A DNA stretch of 64,000 nucleotides, taken from contig NC_088786.1 in assembly GCF_949628265.1 (NCBI RefSeq), positions 9,424,001 to 9,488,000 of the forward strand, written 5' to 3'. Shown here one piece after another: positions 14,603-28,500 of the stretch (position 1 is its first letter; each line of letters begins with the position of its first letter). Origin of the DNA: Cloeon dipterum. Lineage: Eukaryota > Arthropoda > Insecta > Ephemeroptera > Baetidae. The notes under the pieces were generated by a model. The model had not been told where the DNA came from, did no database searches, and saw only the letters and a program-made list of their open reading frames with translations. The translations under genes were made by a program, and so were the position numbers.

Positions 14603-14804
14603 GTATACTGACACTCACCTTGTGGTATTACATCGCCATTTTTTTTATAAGAAACTGAACTCAAATAACACGCACCAAGTGCATTCCTGACTTAAGTTTT
14701 TTATTTTAATTTGTGTAAATAAATATGTCGTGGACCTTTTTAAGTAAATTGTTTCATAAATGCACAGCTTTGTGTTGCTCCCCAGAGAGCGTTAATTTAG
14801 GAAA

Positions 14805-15508
<704 letters not shown>

Positions 15509-16011
15509 TTTGAAAAGACTCTTTGTTAGCCACAAAATACTGCGTGATTTAGATTATTTCTCGGCTTTAATTTTGATGTTATCTAGAAAACAATAAGAAT
15601 TTATAGCTCTTCCTCCAAAGTTTGTCAGTGTTCAAAATTAAGACCACAGCATGCCGATTCCCTAATCCAATAAGAATTGTTGCTCCGCCTCTTGCGACTT
15701 TGGTGGGAAATTTCAAAACTCATTCAGATCATTCAAATAATTTTCTTAACATCCAAAAGAGTTAATAATTTTAGACAGGAAAATAATTTATTAAACTTGC
15801 CAAACTGTAGTTATACTGACACTCACCTTGTGGTATTACAAATCGCCATTTTTTTTAAGAAACTGAACTCAAATAACACGCACCAAGTGCATTGCTGACT
15901 AAAGCATTTTATTTTAATATTTGTCAATAAATATGTTGTGGTCCTTTTTAAGTAAATTGTTTCATAAATACACAGCATTGTGTTGCTTCTCAGAGAGCAT
16001 TAATTAGGAAA

Positions 16012-16721
<710 letters not shown>

Positions 16722-17088
16722 TTTGGAAAGACTCTTTGTTAGCCACAAAATACTGCGCGATTTAGATTATTTCTCGGCCTAAATTTTGATGTTATCTAGA
16801 AAACAGTAAGAATTTATAGCTCCTCCAGCTCCTCTAAAATTTGTCTGTGTTCAAAAATAGCAAAAATAAGAGCACTGCTGCATGCCGATTCCCTAATCCA
16901 ATAAGAATTGTTGCTCCGCCTCTTGCAACTGTTTGGTGGGAAATTTCAAAACTTGTTCAGATCATTCAAAAAATAATGTTCTCAACATCCAAAAAAGCAA
17001 TAATTATATACTGGAAAATAATTTATTAAATTTGCAAAACTGACAGTATTCGGTATATAACTGACCAACTGAATGACCCTGACCTTTT

Positions 17089-17798
17089 TCAATACAGTTT
17101 GCCTTCGGCGAATTTTTTTAAACCTTCCTCCACATCCTTTTTACCAAATCCTCGCTTCACTAGCACAGACGTAACACCAATTGAAACACTGTCTTTTATA
17201 TTTAAATAGTAGTCATCATCAAAGAAGAGCATTTCACTGTACTTGCAGCCAGATTTTTCTTTCAGCCTTTAATACATAAAAATAAAATTAGTCTCCTAAA
17301 ACTCTCATGCAATTTAAAAACACCTACATATTGAAATGGGTTTTCTTGCAGCCTGGGTAGATTTCTTTGTATGAGAAATACTTGTCCCAGCCAAAGAGTT
17401 TGAGCAGTTGCTTCGCTCCTTCTACTTCATGCGTCCTGGAAGCTGCTGCAATCTCGTAGCCATCAGATGTGAGCTTCTCCAAAAGCGCCGGCACTTCAGG
17501 AAAATGTTTTATCTCTGATCCGTGTCGGTCAACAACTTTCCCACTGCGATAATTACAACAGAATATTAATAAATGAATGTTTCAATCCTAAACTGTAGTT
17601 AATTTGAATATGTATATACTTACGACTGCTTTTTGAAAGGGGGGTCTACGTCCATTTCAACGTGGAATGGCCACAAGGTCCAATCTGTTTGGAAAATATG
17701 TATAACAAAAAAATGCAATTTAGGTTTAAAGTAAAACAGAAAAATTCAGATAGTAAACCTAAATCAAGGACTATCAACTTAGGACGTCTGGTTGTCAT
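17089..17798 (-). CDS. MDP1: magnesium-dependent phosphatase 1, copy C (older paralogue)
   Basis: Exons 17759-17798, 17624-17684, 17328-17543 and 17089-17266 encode 164 aa with the same four-exon structure and phases as copies A and B. The sequence is clearly more diverged: MTTRRPKLIVLDL at the start, [34 protein letters not shown], then LFFDDDYYLNIKDSVSIGV. The HAD catalytic Asp pair, the Ser/Thr motif and the terminal Asp pair are all kept. It represents an earlier duplication of the same gene, and the cluster A-B-C is head to tail on one strand. Confidence 0.94.
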
Positions 17799-18531
17799 TT
17801 TTGTGTTCTGCTTATTAACTAAGTTGCAGAGATGTTTAAGTTATTTGTTGTGATTCTGATCACTGGGCCTGCGGTAAGCGTCAGCTGGCGATAGGAGAGG
17901 GGGAACTTGTCAAATCAAATTTTAACGCTTTGTATTTCTTAGTCCATAATTTTGAGAATTTTATTGCAGGACCTTCAATTTGAAGCGAGTGAAATAAATT
18001 ATTTGGACCACTATTTTCCTTGTTTTCCATCTTGAATGAAATTTTTTTTATAACATTTTAGAATATATTTATTGATTAATTATACCTTTTCAGCATCATT
18101 AATTTTAGCAGTACATGGTTTGGAAAAATTGACAGCATCATTTCCCCATTGAATTTTAAGGTTACAGTGAAAGTAAGGTTTCAATCATGTTACCGCGCCA
18201 TACAAATTGTTACGTAATGGTAAAATGTTTACACAAAGGTTACAGCAATGAAATGAAATTGACTTGAATATTATTAAAAAAACAAAAATTGCACTCATAT
18301 CGTATGACATACCGCTTAAAATTATAAGGATACATATTAATTGAATTCAGCAACTATTTACAGTTTTTAAAGGTTGTGTAAGAATAAAAGAAGATACCTC
18401 ATTCCAATGCTAAATCTATTTTGTGAAAAACAGAAAAGATTGGTGAGAAGACTTTACAAAATCAGGCGGTGGTCTGAGACTCAATTTTGCGTGAGACAAA
18501 AATGGTATCAGCATACAGAGCTACAAGTTTC
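17799..18531. other. intergenic: MDP-1 C promoter side and TPX2 3' UTR
   Basis: About 730 AT-rich bases between the start of MDP-1 copy C and the TPX2 stop, both on the minus strand. A minus-strand AATAAA (TTTATT on +, near 18067) is a likely TPX2 polyA signal. No gene or repeat was recognised. Confidence 0.6.
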
Positions 18532-21500
18532 TTAGTGTTTGGAGAGCCTCTCGTCCACCTTGAAATTTGGGCTGCGAGGCTCAGTCAAGGGTCTCTCGGA
18601 CGGCTTGATTTTCATCGGGGTTCCTTTGCGGACAGGGTGAGCATGGAATTCAGCCTCCTTGCGCATCTTCATTTCTTCCTTGCGCGCTTCCTCTTCTTTC
18701 ATCAGCTCCAACTGAAGTTACATACATTTTAGATCAAGATTATTTGATAATTCCATTTTAAATTACCAGGCGTCTATGTTCCTCCTTGTCGCGGTCATGC
18801 GCACGAATGATTTCATCAAACTTGGCCCTCTCCACGGCCCTCTTCTCAGTATTCAGCGTCAAAGCTGCCACGGGAGCAACGTCCGTGATGATCCTATGCG
18901 GCAGCAACGGGTGGAACGGATCAATCTGGGTTACAATGGCTGGCTTAGCCTTGAACTGGGCGGCTTCCTGCAGCTTTTGCTGTTCCTCGGCCAACTGAAG
19001 CCAGCATTAATGAAGAGAAAATAAGATGTTATGTCACGTTTACCTTTTCATAGAACTTCTGCTGCTGCTTGGCGCCAAAAGTGTAGGTTGAGAGCTTGGG
19101 GGTGTGAGGGACAGTTGGTGGCAGCGTCTTCTTCTCTGGCAGAGTCGGGATCTGCCTGAAAGTCGGCTTCTTTCCAGCCTTGAATTCGCGGGCCTGCTTT
19201 TCCTCCTCAATTTGCTGTGGAGCAAATATTATGAAATACTTGTTTAAGAGAAATTTCAAATCAATACCTTATGCAAAAGTTCCTGACGCTTCTGAAGGAT
19301 TTCCTTGCTTCTCTCCTCGAAACTGAATGGCTGCACCTGGGTAAGCTTGTGAGGAGTCATCTGCTTGACAATGGGCACGCCGCTGTGCCCGATTTTTTTC
19401 AAGTCCTGAAAATTTTGTAAGTTGTTAACAAAAAAATTTAAATGAGGAAATACTTTTACAAGTTGTAAACATAAAATATGGTATAAATACAAATTATGGG
19501 AGCTCCACAATAGGTTTTACTGCAATGAATTTTTACTATATTTAAGATTTGTCAAAGTCAACCACCCTGGCATCACCTGGAAGGTATGGTGTGGATTAGC
19601 ATGACCGTAAAATTTGTAAAAATAAGACAATTAAATTAGCAGGGCACTCTAATTTTAAGAAAGACAGGTAAAAACCTGTACTTGCCAGAGTAAAAAATTG
19701 GAAAGTTCAAAAGAAAATGGATTTAAATTGACTGTTCTTATCAGGCTGAAACCAGCTGTGGTAGAAAAATGCATTCCTACCAAAGCATGATGTATATAGC
19801 AAAACAAGTCTTCTCTAAAAAATTAATTTAATGACCGATCCAAACTTTTGGGGTTTATTTTACTCTAATTCATAAAAGAATCTTTTAAATCATCAGCAAG
19901 GACCTATCACAATTTTAAATGCTGTGACTTACAATGCCATCCAATTTGGGCTTTTTGGGGTACTTGGCGTTCAACGCTAAGGCAGGAGTGTGGGGTTCCG
20001 TAAGAGGCAAATTCTTCTTCTCAGGGATGCCCTGTGGTGATTGCAGCATTCTGCGTGGAACTGGGTTTGCCTTGAACCGAAAGACTGGCTCTGGTGTTGG
20101 CTAAAACATTCAAACAATTAGTTACTGGCATTCAAAGCACTTGAAGCGTTTTACCATTTTACGCTTGCCCTCTGAGAGTTTGAATGGTGATGGCTTGGTG
20201 GCTGGAATTTTGGCAACAGCTAGGTCTCTCTGCACTGGCGGCAATAAAACTTGACGAGGCACAGGCTTGGCTTTGATCTGGTTCCTTGAATTTTGCAACC
20301 ATTAATAAATTGTAAATTTCAGAATTTTTGTTAATTACTTTTTAATCTCCTCCAACTCCGCCTCTTCTTTGTCAGCGTGTGAGGGAATGTGTTCGTTTCG
20401 AACTCGAGTCTTTGACGTAAGGAATGGTGATTTTGGAATTGTGTTCGGCTTGGCGACCAGAGGACTGTGTGGCTTCTTAGGCTGGGGCTCTAGAAGCAAT
20501 AGATGAAAATAAATGTCAAATTAATAGAAGGAAAATTCAAATGAAAATCAAGGCTGGAACCTGGAACACCCACATGTCTTGAAATACAGTGCATAAGTTT
20601 TTTTGTTTGCAAGTTTTTGGTGCAAACCAGCAAGTAGCGAGTAGGCGCCGGTGCGCCTCCCAGCCCATTGAGCAATTTGAGCATTTCGAGTCACTAAACT
20701 AACCACTTTTTGCCATATTATCTAACATTGGGTAGCCAGTATTAGATCTCCGTACTGCTCAAATACCTCCCATTGCTTTGACACTCCTGAGAATGCGAGC
20801 TGTGGTGGCTCTGACTCTCTCTGACTCTCTCCCCCACTTTGTGCTAGTGCGCCCTGTGCTCTTGTGACTTCTCACCCCCACTTAAGATGGTGCTGAAAAC
20901 CTCCAGAAGTTTCCCCCATCTCAAAATGTACTTTAATTAACAACATTAATTAGCTGACTAATTGTGTCCTCAATTCATCGATATTACAATTTACAATAAA
21001 CTCTGACAATAAAGGCAAACCCAATTTCACCCATATTAGTAATGCACAGCAATAAATATGATTCAAATAAAACTCCACTTCGCGACGCACTTTATGGCCA
21101 GCCGTTTTGGCCAGTCTCTGTTCACTCAGTCTAATAAAGCAAGAAGTAAGAAGTAAAGTTAAAAATCAGTAGTTGAGTGTTTTACTTCATACGACTACCG
21201 CTCCTACATTTTGTGGTGAAATTGGGTTTGCCTTTATTGTCAGAGTTTATTGTAAATTGTAATATCGATGAATTGAGGACACAATTAGTCAGCTAATTAA
21301 TGTTGTTAATTAAAGTACATTTTGAGATGGGGGAAACTTCTGGAGGTTTTCAGCACCATCTTAAGTGGGGGTGAGAAGTCACAAGAGCACAGGGCGCACT
21401 AGCACAAAGTGGGGGAGAGAGTCAGAGAGAGTCAGAGCCACCACAGGAGTCACGGGCAGGTTATTTTTTCTATTCTCATTTTCGCACCATCATTATTATT

Positions 21501-23162
21501 TTTTGTCATTTTCATCGAGTTGCCAGTATTGCAAAATACAGATGGGAAGCATAAAAATCTGGTGAAATATAAATACCAAGGGACTCTTTTCAAATGACAA
21601 AAGTACGATTTTAGTGCAAAATCATGAGAAAGGATTTATGTGTATTCAAGCAGAAAATTAATAGAATACATCAGCAATGGCTCAACCCTATATAATTACT
21701 AAAAATTCCCGCTTTGAAGAAAGATACAATTTTGAAAACAAAATATCTTACTCTTATTTAACGGCACTGAATGGAAGCGATCAGGCGTGGCCCTGTGGAA
21801 TTTCCGCACCAACTCAGCTGTGGCTTGGAACCTGGAACCTTTCTCTTCAGGCTTTGCCGCAGGTTTTGGTATAAAACTGTGTTGGGCAACAACAGGTGCA
21901 TTGTGACGAATTCTGACAGGTTTGGGTTGCTGGACTTTGGCAGCTTCAGGTGCGACTGAGGGGTTGAAGGAGACTTTGGGAGGCAGTAAAACGACCGACC
22001 GGCCTCTGGGTATCACAGCAGCTTGCTTGGGCACTTCATTTTCGGCTCTTTCTTCAGGAGCTGATTCGTTTTCTTCATCAACATTCATTTCTTGTTCAAC
22101 AGCACTTGGCTCAGCCTGATATTTCAATTTAAAATATATTAAATGTAAAATTAATAAAAATATAATATAATTATATACCGATTCAGTCTTTTCCTTGGAA
22201 GAAGCGCTAACACCATTATTTCCAATTGGTTTGGTGATACTTCTGCTTCTCAGAGAGAGGCCTGGACTTTTAATAACAACATCAAGTCTGGTTTCCATTT
22301 GATGAGTTTTGTTTGGAGTCATAATCTGGATTCCATCGTACTTTTGCACGATGACAGACCGCCCATTGTCCAGATAAGTGACTTGGGACTTCTTGGCAGA
22401 CCTGCAAATAAAGTGGTATGACCATTTTTCTCTTAAAGAAAAAATAAATTTTTACCAAAGAGTAATGTCGCCCAGAGCAGGCCTTGAAGCACTCTGTTTT
22501 GCAGAAGGGGGGACGCTGGAGGATCGTTCCCTATGAGAAGGAGGAGTGCAGTTTTCTTTATTCTCCTGTTCTGGGGAAGCGACTTCTGACATTCGAATTT
22601 TAACGGGTGTTTTGGAAGGTACACTGGCGGCCCTCTTTGATTTAAGTACCTCGTGGTCTACATCTATTTACAGAAATATAATCGCGTTGAAAAACATACA
22701 TAAATCAGTAAAATAATTGCAGTCAAAATGTATTATTACATATATATGATACATAATCAAGAATCAAATTAATTTAAGATTGCAATGACTATGAAAAAGC
22801 TACAGTTCTCGCAGACTTTACCGTTTACACGCATCAAATCTGTTGTCCCAATACTAATACATAACATAGAAAGTCGAAAACTGTAACTTGGCGAGAACTG
22901 TAACTTTTCCATTAATGAATGAGGTACATACATATATTATGTACATATTATCTACATGTTGTATACATTTTGCTTGCTGGAAAGTGAAAAATTCCATGCA
23001 TCTGTAGTAAGCATGCAACATACCAAAACCCATCACATTCTATAATACATTACAGTATCCAAAGTTATTTTTACCAAAATAATTATCGATGCTCTCGGGA
23101 ATGACATCGTTCTGGAAATCAAAGAACTGGGGAGCGTCGTAGTTAAACTGTTCTACCTCCAT
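18532..23162 (-). CDS. TPX2: TPX2, spindle assembly factor and Aurora A activator
   Basis: Eleven exons on the minus strand join in frame to 682 aa (human 747): 23075-23162, 22456-22663, 22179-22401, 21752-22115, 20339-20489, 20155-20284, 19933-20100, 19268-19405, 19044-19214, 18767-18994 and 18532-18711. The N-terminus MEVEQFNYDAPQFFDF...IDNYF matches the Aurora-A-binding region of TPX2 (human YSYDAPSDFINF...DSWF). The rest carries repeated TPX2 blocks: FKAxP, LTxPxTP, ELEEIKK, LNTEKRAVERAKFDE, and a charged coiled-coil end with HPVRKGTPMKIKPSERPLTEP and SPNF. TPX2 binds microtubules, activates Aurora A and promotes nucleation around chromatin under Ran-GTP control. It starts from a region shared with the divergent phosphatase gene. 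The 1.3 kb intron at 20490-21751 holds two repeats. Confidence 0.95.
20619..20801 (-). repeat. SINE-like repeat, head/core copy in TPX2 intron
   Basis: On the minus strand this matches the 62169-62350 region and the 26 kb copy. The shared core includes GGGAGGCGCACCGGCGCC-like bases (here with one change), the GACTCG(A)AATGCTCAAATTGCTC block, and a 5' head AATGC...CAGGAGTGTCAAAGCAATG. It lacks the tail found at 62 kb and 2 kb. The 5' end abuts the large inverted repeat at 20802. Confidence 0.8.
20802..21444. mobile_element. foldback/MITE-like element with perfect 230 bp inverted repeats
   Basis: The left arm 20802-21031 (starting GTGGTGGCTCTGACTCTC) and the right arm 21215-21444 (ending GAGAGTCAGAGCCACCAC) are reverse complements with no mismatch that I can find over 230 bases. 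They are separated by a 183-base spacer (21032-21214) with no coding potential. Neither flank shows an obvious target-site duplication (left ...GCGAGCT, right AGGAGTC...). It lies in the 1.3 kb TPX2 intron. The arm length and identity fit a foldback or MITE-type non-autonomous DNA element of recent origin; the family is not recognised. Confidence 0.8.
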
Positions 23163-25511
23163 CGTTGATTTTAGTCACGAACTTAAAAATCAAAATATAT
23201 GATCATGGAGCGGCTCGTCTTCAACGGCTGACTGTATAGTGTTTTAAAGGTAACGTTCTTGCACAACCGGCACAACCGTTAAAAATATACGATTGGATTC
23301 AAACAGTCAGGAGGTTTAGCGCCATTGCGAATGCGGCTGCGGCTTGCAGCCCCCCACCAACCAAATCGAGAAAAAAACTTGCGAGCACTGCCACCTAGTG
23401 ATACTAAATTATACTGGGAAGGTAAATAAACGTGCCAAGGCGTTTTTCGACTAAAGACTCGCAGTCGACGCAAGTTTAGACGAATCTTCGGCCAAAAATC
23501 ACATCAATCCGAGAGCTGCTTCTTCGCATTTAATTGTTGAACCTATCTGAAAGGTAATAATCAAAAAATGGCGCTCAAATTGAAGCTCTCTCATTAGCTG
23601 AACGTGACATCATCCCGGAAACTATTTTCGCTGCGGAGAACATGCGCAAAATGCTAAACGCCCGCCATTAGTAGCGGACCACATTAGATTTTGATAATTT
23701 GTGTTTTTGTGCTTGAATTATGCTTTACAGTGCTCCGCTAAAGCGATCACTCTCCGGGCACTAGGTCATCATGCATCGTCGTCTCGTCGTGTAAGTTGCG
23801 CCATTGACAAATTGCTGCGGGCGTTACCGTGATGCGCCCCGCACACCACACTCCTCGCCTCGACAGGGCCTTTTTCGCCGACTTGACTCATGTTCGGCCC
23901 TGTTTTATCGGCATAATCAGCCGGGTATGGCGGCGTATCTGGCTACGTTGCTCGGCGAGGGCGATTGCGGGCCAGTTTGTTTCGGGAAACGCGAGTCTCT
24001 CGGGGACCTCGCGGTGATCAATGCTGCAGCAATGACGACTTATCATGTAAACAACAATTACATACGTAGCATTGAGCATTGACATTCTTTGTTTGCTCAT
24101 CGGATTATTAATTAGTCACCGTGAGCGAACGAATCTTCCTATTTGTCCTTCGGTGTTTCTCAAGTTGCGTTGAATCATCTCAATTGCATTGTTTTCTCAA
24201 ATAATTATGAGGCATGCTTTCATACTGTTCATACAAGGAGTATGAGCCAATATCTTCAAACTACTATGATAATAATATGTTTTTACTTGGTAAAGAGGTG
24301 GAAATAACGTCATTTAGATTTATCAATTGATTGGAGAGCGATGAGCCCCACATTTCTTGAAATTATTTTTGATGAATTGTGCCGAAGTCATTTATTTTTG
24401 GAACTTAATTAAAATGCTGGTTAAAGAATTGTTATGGTGCCAGGAAATTTCATAAAATGCCTAGGCAATTCTTAGAAAATGAGGGTTTGTAATCGATTAT
24501 CCCTTCTTTTCTTCATTCGGACTTTCAATCGTTTAATTTAGAAAAATTACGCTTTTCCCCGCAACTAGTTTTCGCCACCCGTATTCTCAAAAGAATTGTG
24601 GAGAAGTGTAACCCAGCATAATTTGTAATTTTTCCATACAAATAATAGTTCTTTTTATAGTTTGTAACTTAACAAGTTGCAGTTCAGAGCCATTGCCATG
24701 AGCATTTTGCATATAATAACTTATTTAGGATTTGTAGATTTTATAATTTACTCCTCCAAAACTAAAATACCAATTTTACTCGTAAAGGAATTTAGAGAAT
24801 GAAGACTAGATTTATATAATTGTTCCACTTTAAAGAGGAATATTGAGTTAAAAGGAAAACACATTTCTTGACTAAATTTTCTGGATAAATTTTCATAAGT
24901 TTGTTTACACAATCTTAGAATTATTTCGATTCTATCCCGTACAATGATGGGAAAGTTAGGATTCCATTCTAGAAAAAATCTATCTGCTAAATATATTTTT
25001 TTCCACTATTTGCCTCCAGTTGAAGTCAAAATCAAAGGGCAAGCTAAAGACAAATCAATAAAAATACAAATAATCTAAAACTGCCACGACTAAAGAACTA
25101 GAGGTATAAATTAATAGAAAAATTCATTATTGACAGATAGATAGGTTTTGTTGAAATGGCGCAGGTATTATTTTTTCAGCCCTGGAAAAGTAATTTTAAT
25201 TTACACACAAACCAAAGCTTTAGAGTTCTGGTATTTGAATGTTATTTTAGAGAAATATCATTATAACCTTATCATTGAATAATATTTGTGTATATTACTT
25301 GAAACGATTTAAAATGAAGTGTTATTTTTATTTATTGTACTGTCAGCCGAAAAACAAGACACCCAAATATATTTAAGGAAAGATTTGGGAGCCAAGTAGG
25401 TGCAACAGTTTTTGCTCCGAAAGTTTCATGTAAACTTGGAAAGTCTAGGCTTTTTGTTGAAGACTTACGCCTCACACCGTTATTAACTCCCAATTTTACT
25501 TCTCATTGCAG
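23163..25511 (+). promoter_or_regulatory. shared TPX2/phosphatase promoter region, phosphatase 5' UTR exon and intron
   Basis: The divergent starts (TPX2 leftwards from 23162, phosphatase rightwards) share a region that is GC-richer up to about 24030. A good donor CGTCGT|GTAAGT at 23790/23791 and an acceptor TCATTGCAG at 25511 suggest a non-coding first exon ending at 23790 and a 1.7 kb first intron. The candidate exon contains an ATG at 23771. GCGCAAAA near 23645 and TGACATCA near 23606 are possible E2F-like and CRE-like sites. The AT-rich remainder up to 25500 holds nothing I can name. Confidence 0.45.
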
Positions 25512-25566
25512 ATGATGAAGGTTTGAGCAGCACCAGTATCCGATTTAAAAGTGAGAATTCGCTACG

Positions 25567-28500
25567 ATGGGGGCTTTCCTCGACAAACCCAAGACCGAGA
25601 AGTACAACGAACGGGGCAGCGGCAATGGCCTGCGCTACGGACTGGCCAGCATGCAGGGCTGGCGCGTGGAGATGGAGGACGCGCACTGCGCTGTCACCGC
25701 ACTGCCCGGCGACCTCAAGGACTGGTCGTTCTACGCGGTGTTCGATGGGCACGCCGGCGCCCGCGTCTCGGCCCATTGTGCCACCAACCTGCTCGAGTGC
25801 ATCATGCAGACGGAAGACTTCAAAAAGAGTCTAGGTGAGAACGATGGGCCGAGCGCCACCGACGCCATCAAGCAGGGCATCCGCCGCGGCTTCCTTAACC
25901 TCGACGAAAACATGCGCGATCTGCCCGAAGTGGCCACTGGCGAGGACAAGTCCGGCTCCACGGCCGTCTGCGCTCTCATCACGCCACAGACCATTTACAT
26001 CGCCAACTGCGGAGACTCCCGCGCGATCATTTGCAGGTTTGCATCGATTTGATTTTTTTTTACTTTTCGGTCTTAAAAACGGTCTGGCCTTTAGGTTTAC
26101 TTTTTGTAAGGGAAAGCTCCTCACTCCTTGTTGGTGTCCCAACAAAGGAAGCGGATAACTTGGGGCTCGAGAACGAGCTTGAGCCCAATTTTTTATGTTT
26201 TCACCTTCTCGCACCAAATAAATTGTCCTTAAAGCCGCTGGAATGGTGCGAAAACCATCAAGTGGCGAGTTGGCGCCGGTGCGCCTCCCAACTCCATTTG
26301 AGCATTTCGAGTCACTCAATTAACCACCTTCCGCCTTCTGACAGTAAGAAGCCAGTTATTTAACCCTGAAATGCTCGAATTTCTCCCATTTCCTAGGCAC
26401 TGCTAACAATGCTTTAATAATTTGGCTGGTTTATTGCGAAAAAAGGCGACTTTGGGATTTCTATTACCGCTTTTCGTTGGGAGTGCAATTGAATATTTGA
26501 ATTTCGTTTTGAAGCTAAGGTACTGCTGATGAAGCTTGAGGGGAGAAACAACGAGCTGCACAGTGCACAGTACCAGAAAGTGTGACTTAATATTTCTTTT
26601 CGAGTTTTACTCATCCTTAGTAAATTCCGTGCAGAGAATTAGAGCAATTTTTGCTTCATTTTATCTAATTCAGACAGTATTAAGGAATGCTGCTTCAGAT
26701 CTTAAAAAAAATTATTTTGTAACATTTTCTTGGTGTCCCATTAATTGTGATAGACTCAAACAAAGTAACGATTTTAGTAACATTATATTTTTGTCTAGAC
26801 TGTGGTCATTAGCTTCCCGCAAGAAAACAACTCTCCAATAGTAATTCGACTAATTCAATGCACAGGTCAACTTCTAAACATGCCTGCCAATTGTATTAAT
26901 TTTCTTTTTTCAATTTTAGTGTTACTCAACCCTAGCCCTCGTTATATTTCACAATTCCTTTGGTAATTCAACTGAATTTCTTGCTGAAGTCTGCTGCTTG
27001 AATTTTATCAAATGATTAGATTGTCTTGCGATTAATGTTGGTACTCTTTCATTTTTTTCGGTGCATAGTGTACATGTGTTTAAACTTGACTGCATTAGTC
27101 ACCAGTAAGAGTTTTTTATTTACCTTTTGGAGCGAGAAATAACGAATTCATTTTTTGCGCCAGTTGTGATTTTTTAATGGAGTGCCTCTGTGGCCATGAT
27201 GAAAAATACAAAGGTGAATGGATTGGAAATTATTTTGCTAAGATTTAAGCTTAATTCAAGGATAATTACCTAATAAAAATTTAATTTAAATCTTAGAATA
27301 TGTAAGCGAGCAAGAATGCTTGTTGTAATTATTATAAAGTTTAAAGTTTAAGATTTTGTAATCTGAGTTTCATAAGAAAAAAATTCTCTGAATTTAAATT
27401 CTTACGCAAGGCTGCTCTTTGTAAATCTTTGCTAAAAATGATATTTTGAAAGTTCAGAGGTTTACCACACTTAGATAACCAGGGCTATTTTAACTAGAAA
27501 ATATTTGCCATTCTGAAGTGACCATAACTGGTTTTTATGTAATACGATTGGCACATTTTAAGCGTTATGTTTGAGAAATTAATTCATGACCCGAAGTATA
27601 TGCTTTCTCGCAAACTTAAGGATAATTATTATGCTTATTTTAAATTAAACTATCTAATATTCAAGCAATTAATTGCCGAAATACTATAGCTTAATAAAAC
27701 CATAAAATGAAACTTTCTATAACAAGTTACAAAAGGCCGTGTTTCGGAACATTTTTGGCAAAAAGATGTACATGATTTCTCTTCCATATTAAAACAATAT
27801 TAAACTAAATATTTTTATATGTCAATAAATGAAACTCATTAGATTGTTTTAGTCACGTGATAAATGATTTTCAACTCTTAAAGTCATACTCAAAAGCGTT
27901 TACAATTCTAACTAAATTTTTCTTGATCCAATCTGCCAGTTACCTCCTTTAGTTCATTCATTCAGTATTTTCTTACTTCAACCATTCTGCCTTTTTTCAG
28001 AGATGGCAAGCCCGCATTCAGCACGCGTGACCACAAGCCCATCATGCCGGACGAAAAGGAGCGCATCCAAAACGCGGGCGGAAGCGTCATGATCCAACGG
28101 GTGAACGGATCGCTTGCCGTGTCGCGCGCGCTCGGCGACTACGAGTACAAGAACGTTGAGGGCAAGGGACCCTGCGAGCAGCTGGTGTCCCCAGAGCCCG
28201 AGATTTTCGTGGAGACGAGGGAAGACAGTCAGGACGAGTTTCTGGTGCTTGCTTGCGATGGCGTCTGGGACGTCATGACCAACGAGGACCTCTGTAGCTT
28301 TGTCTCCTCCAGGATGTCCCTGACCGATGACCTGGAAGTCATTGCTAACCAGGTCATCGACACGTGTCTTTACAAGGTAGTTTTTGTTTTACTCGAGGTG
28401 GGAAGAATTGTGTTAGTATTATTTAAAAAATTAGGTGGCTTAAAAGGAGTAAGAAAACTATTAGCATTGCTTAAACTGGCTAAATCTAAAATATTTGTAG

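Noticed and set aside
21699..22349. 216-codon continuous frame in TPX2 as a single exon
   Set aside because: It bridges an AT-rich intron (22116-22178) with good donor and acceptor; the two TPX2 exons join in the same frame without it.
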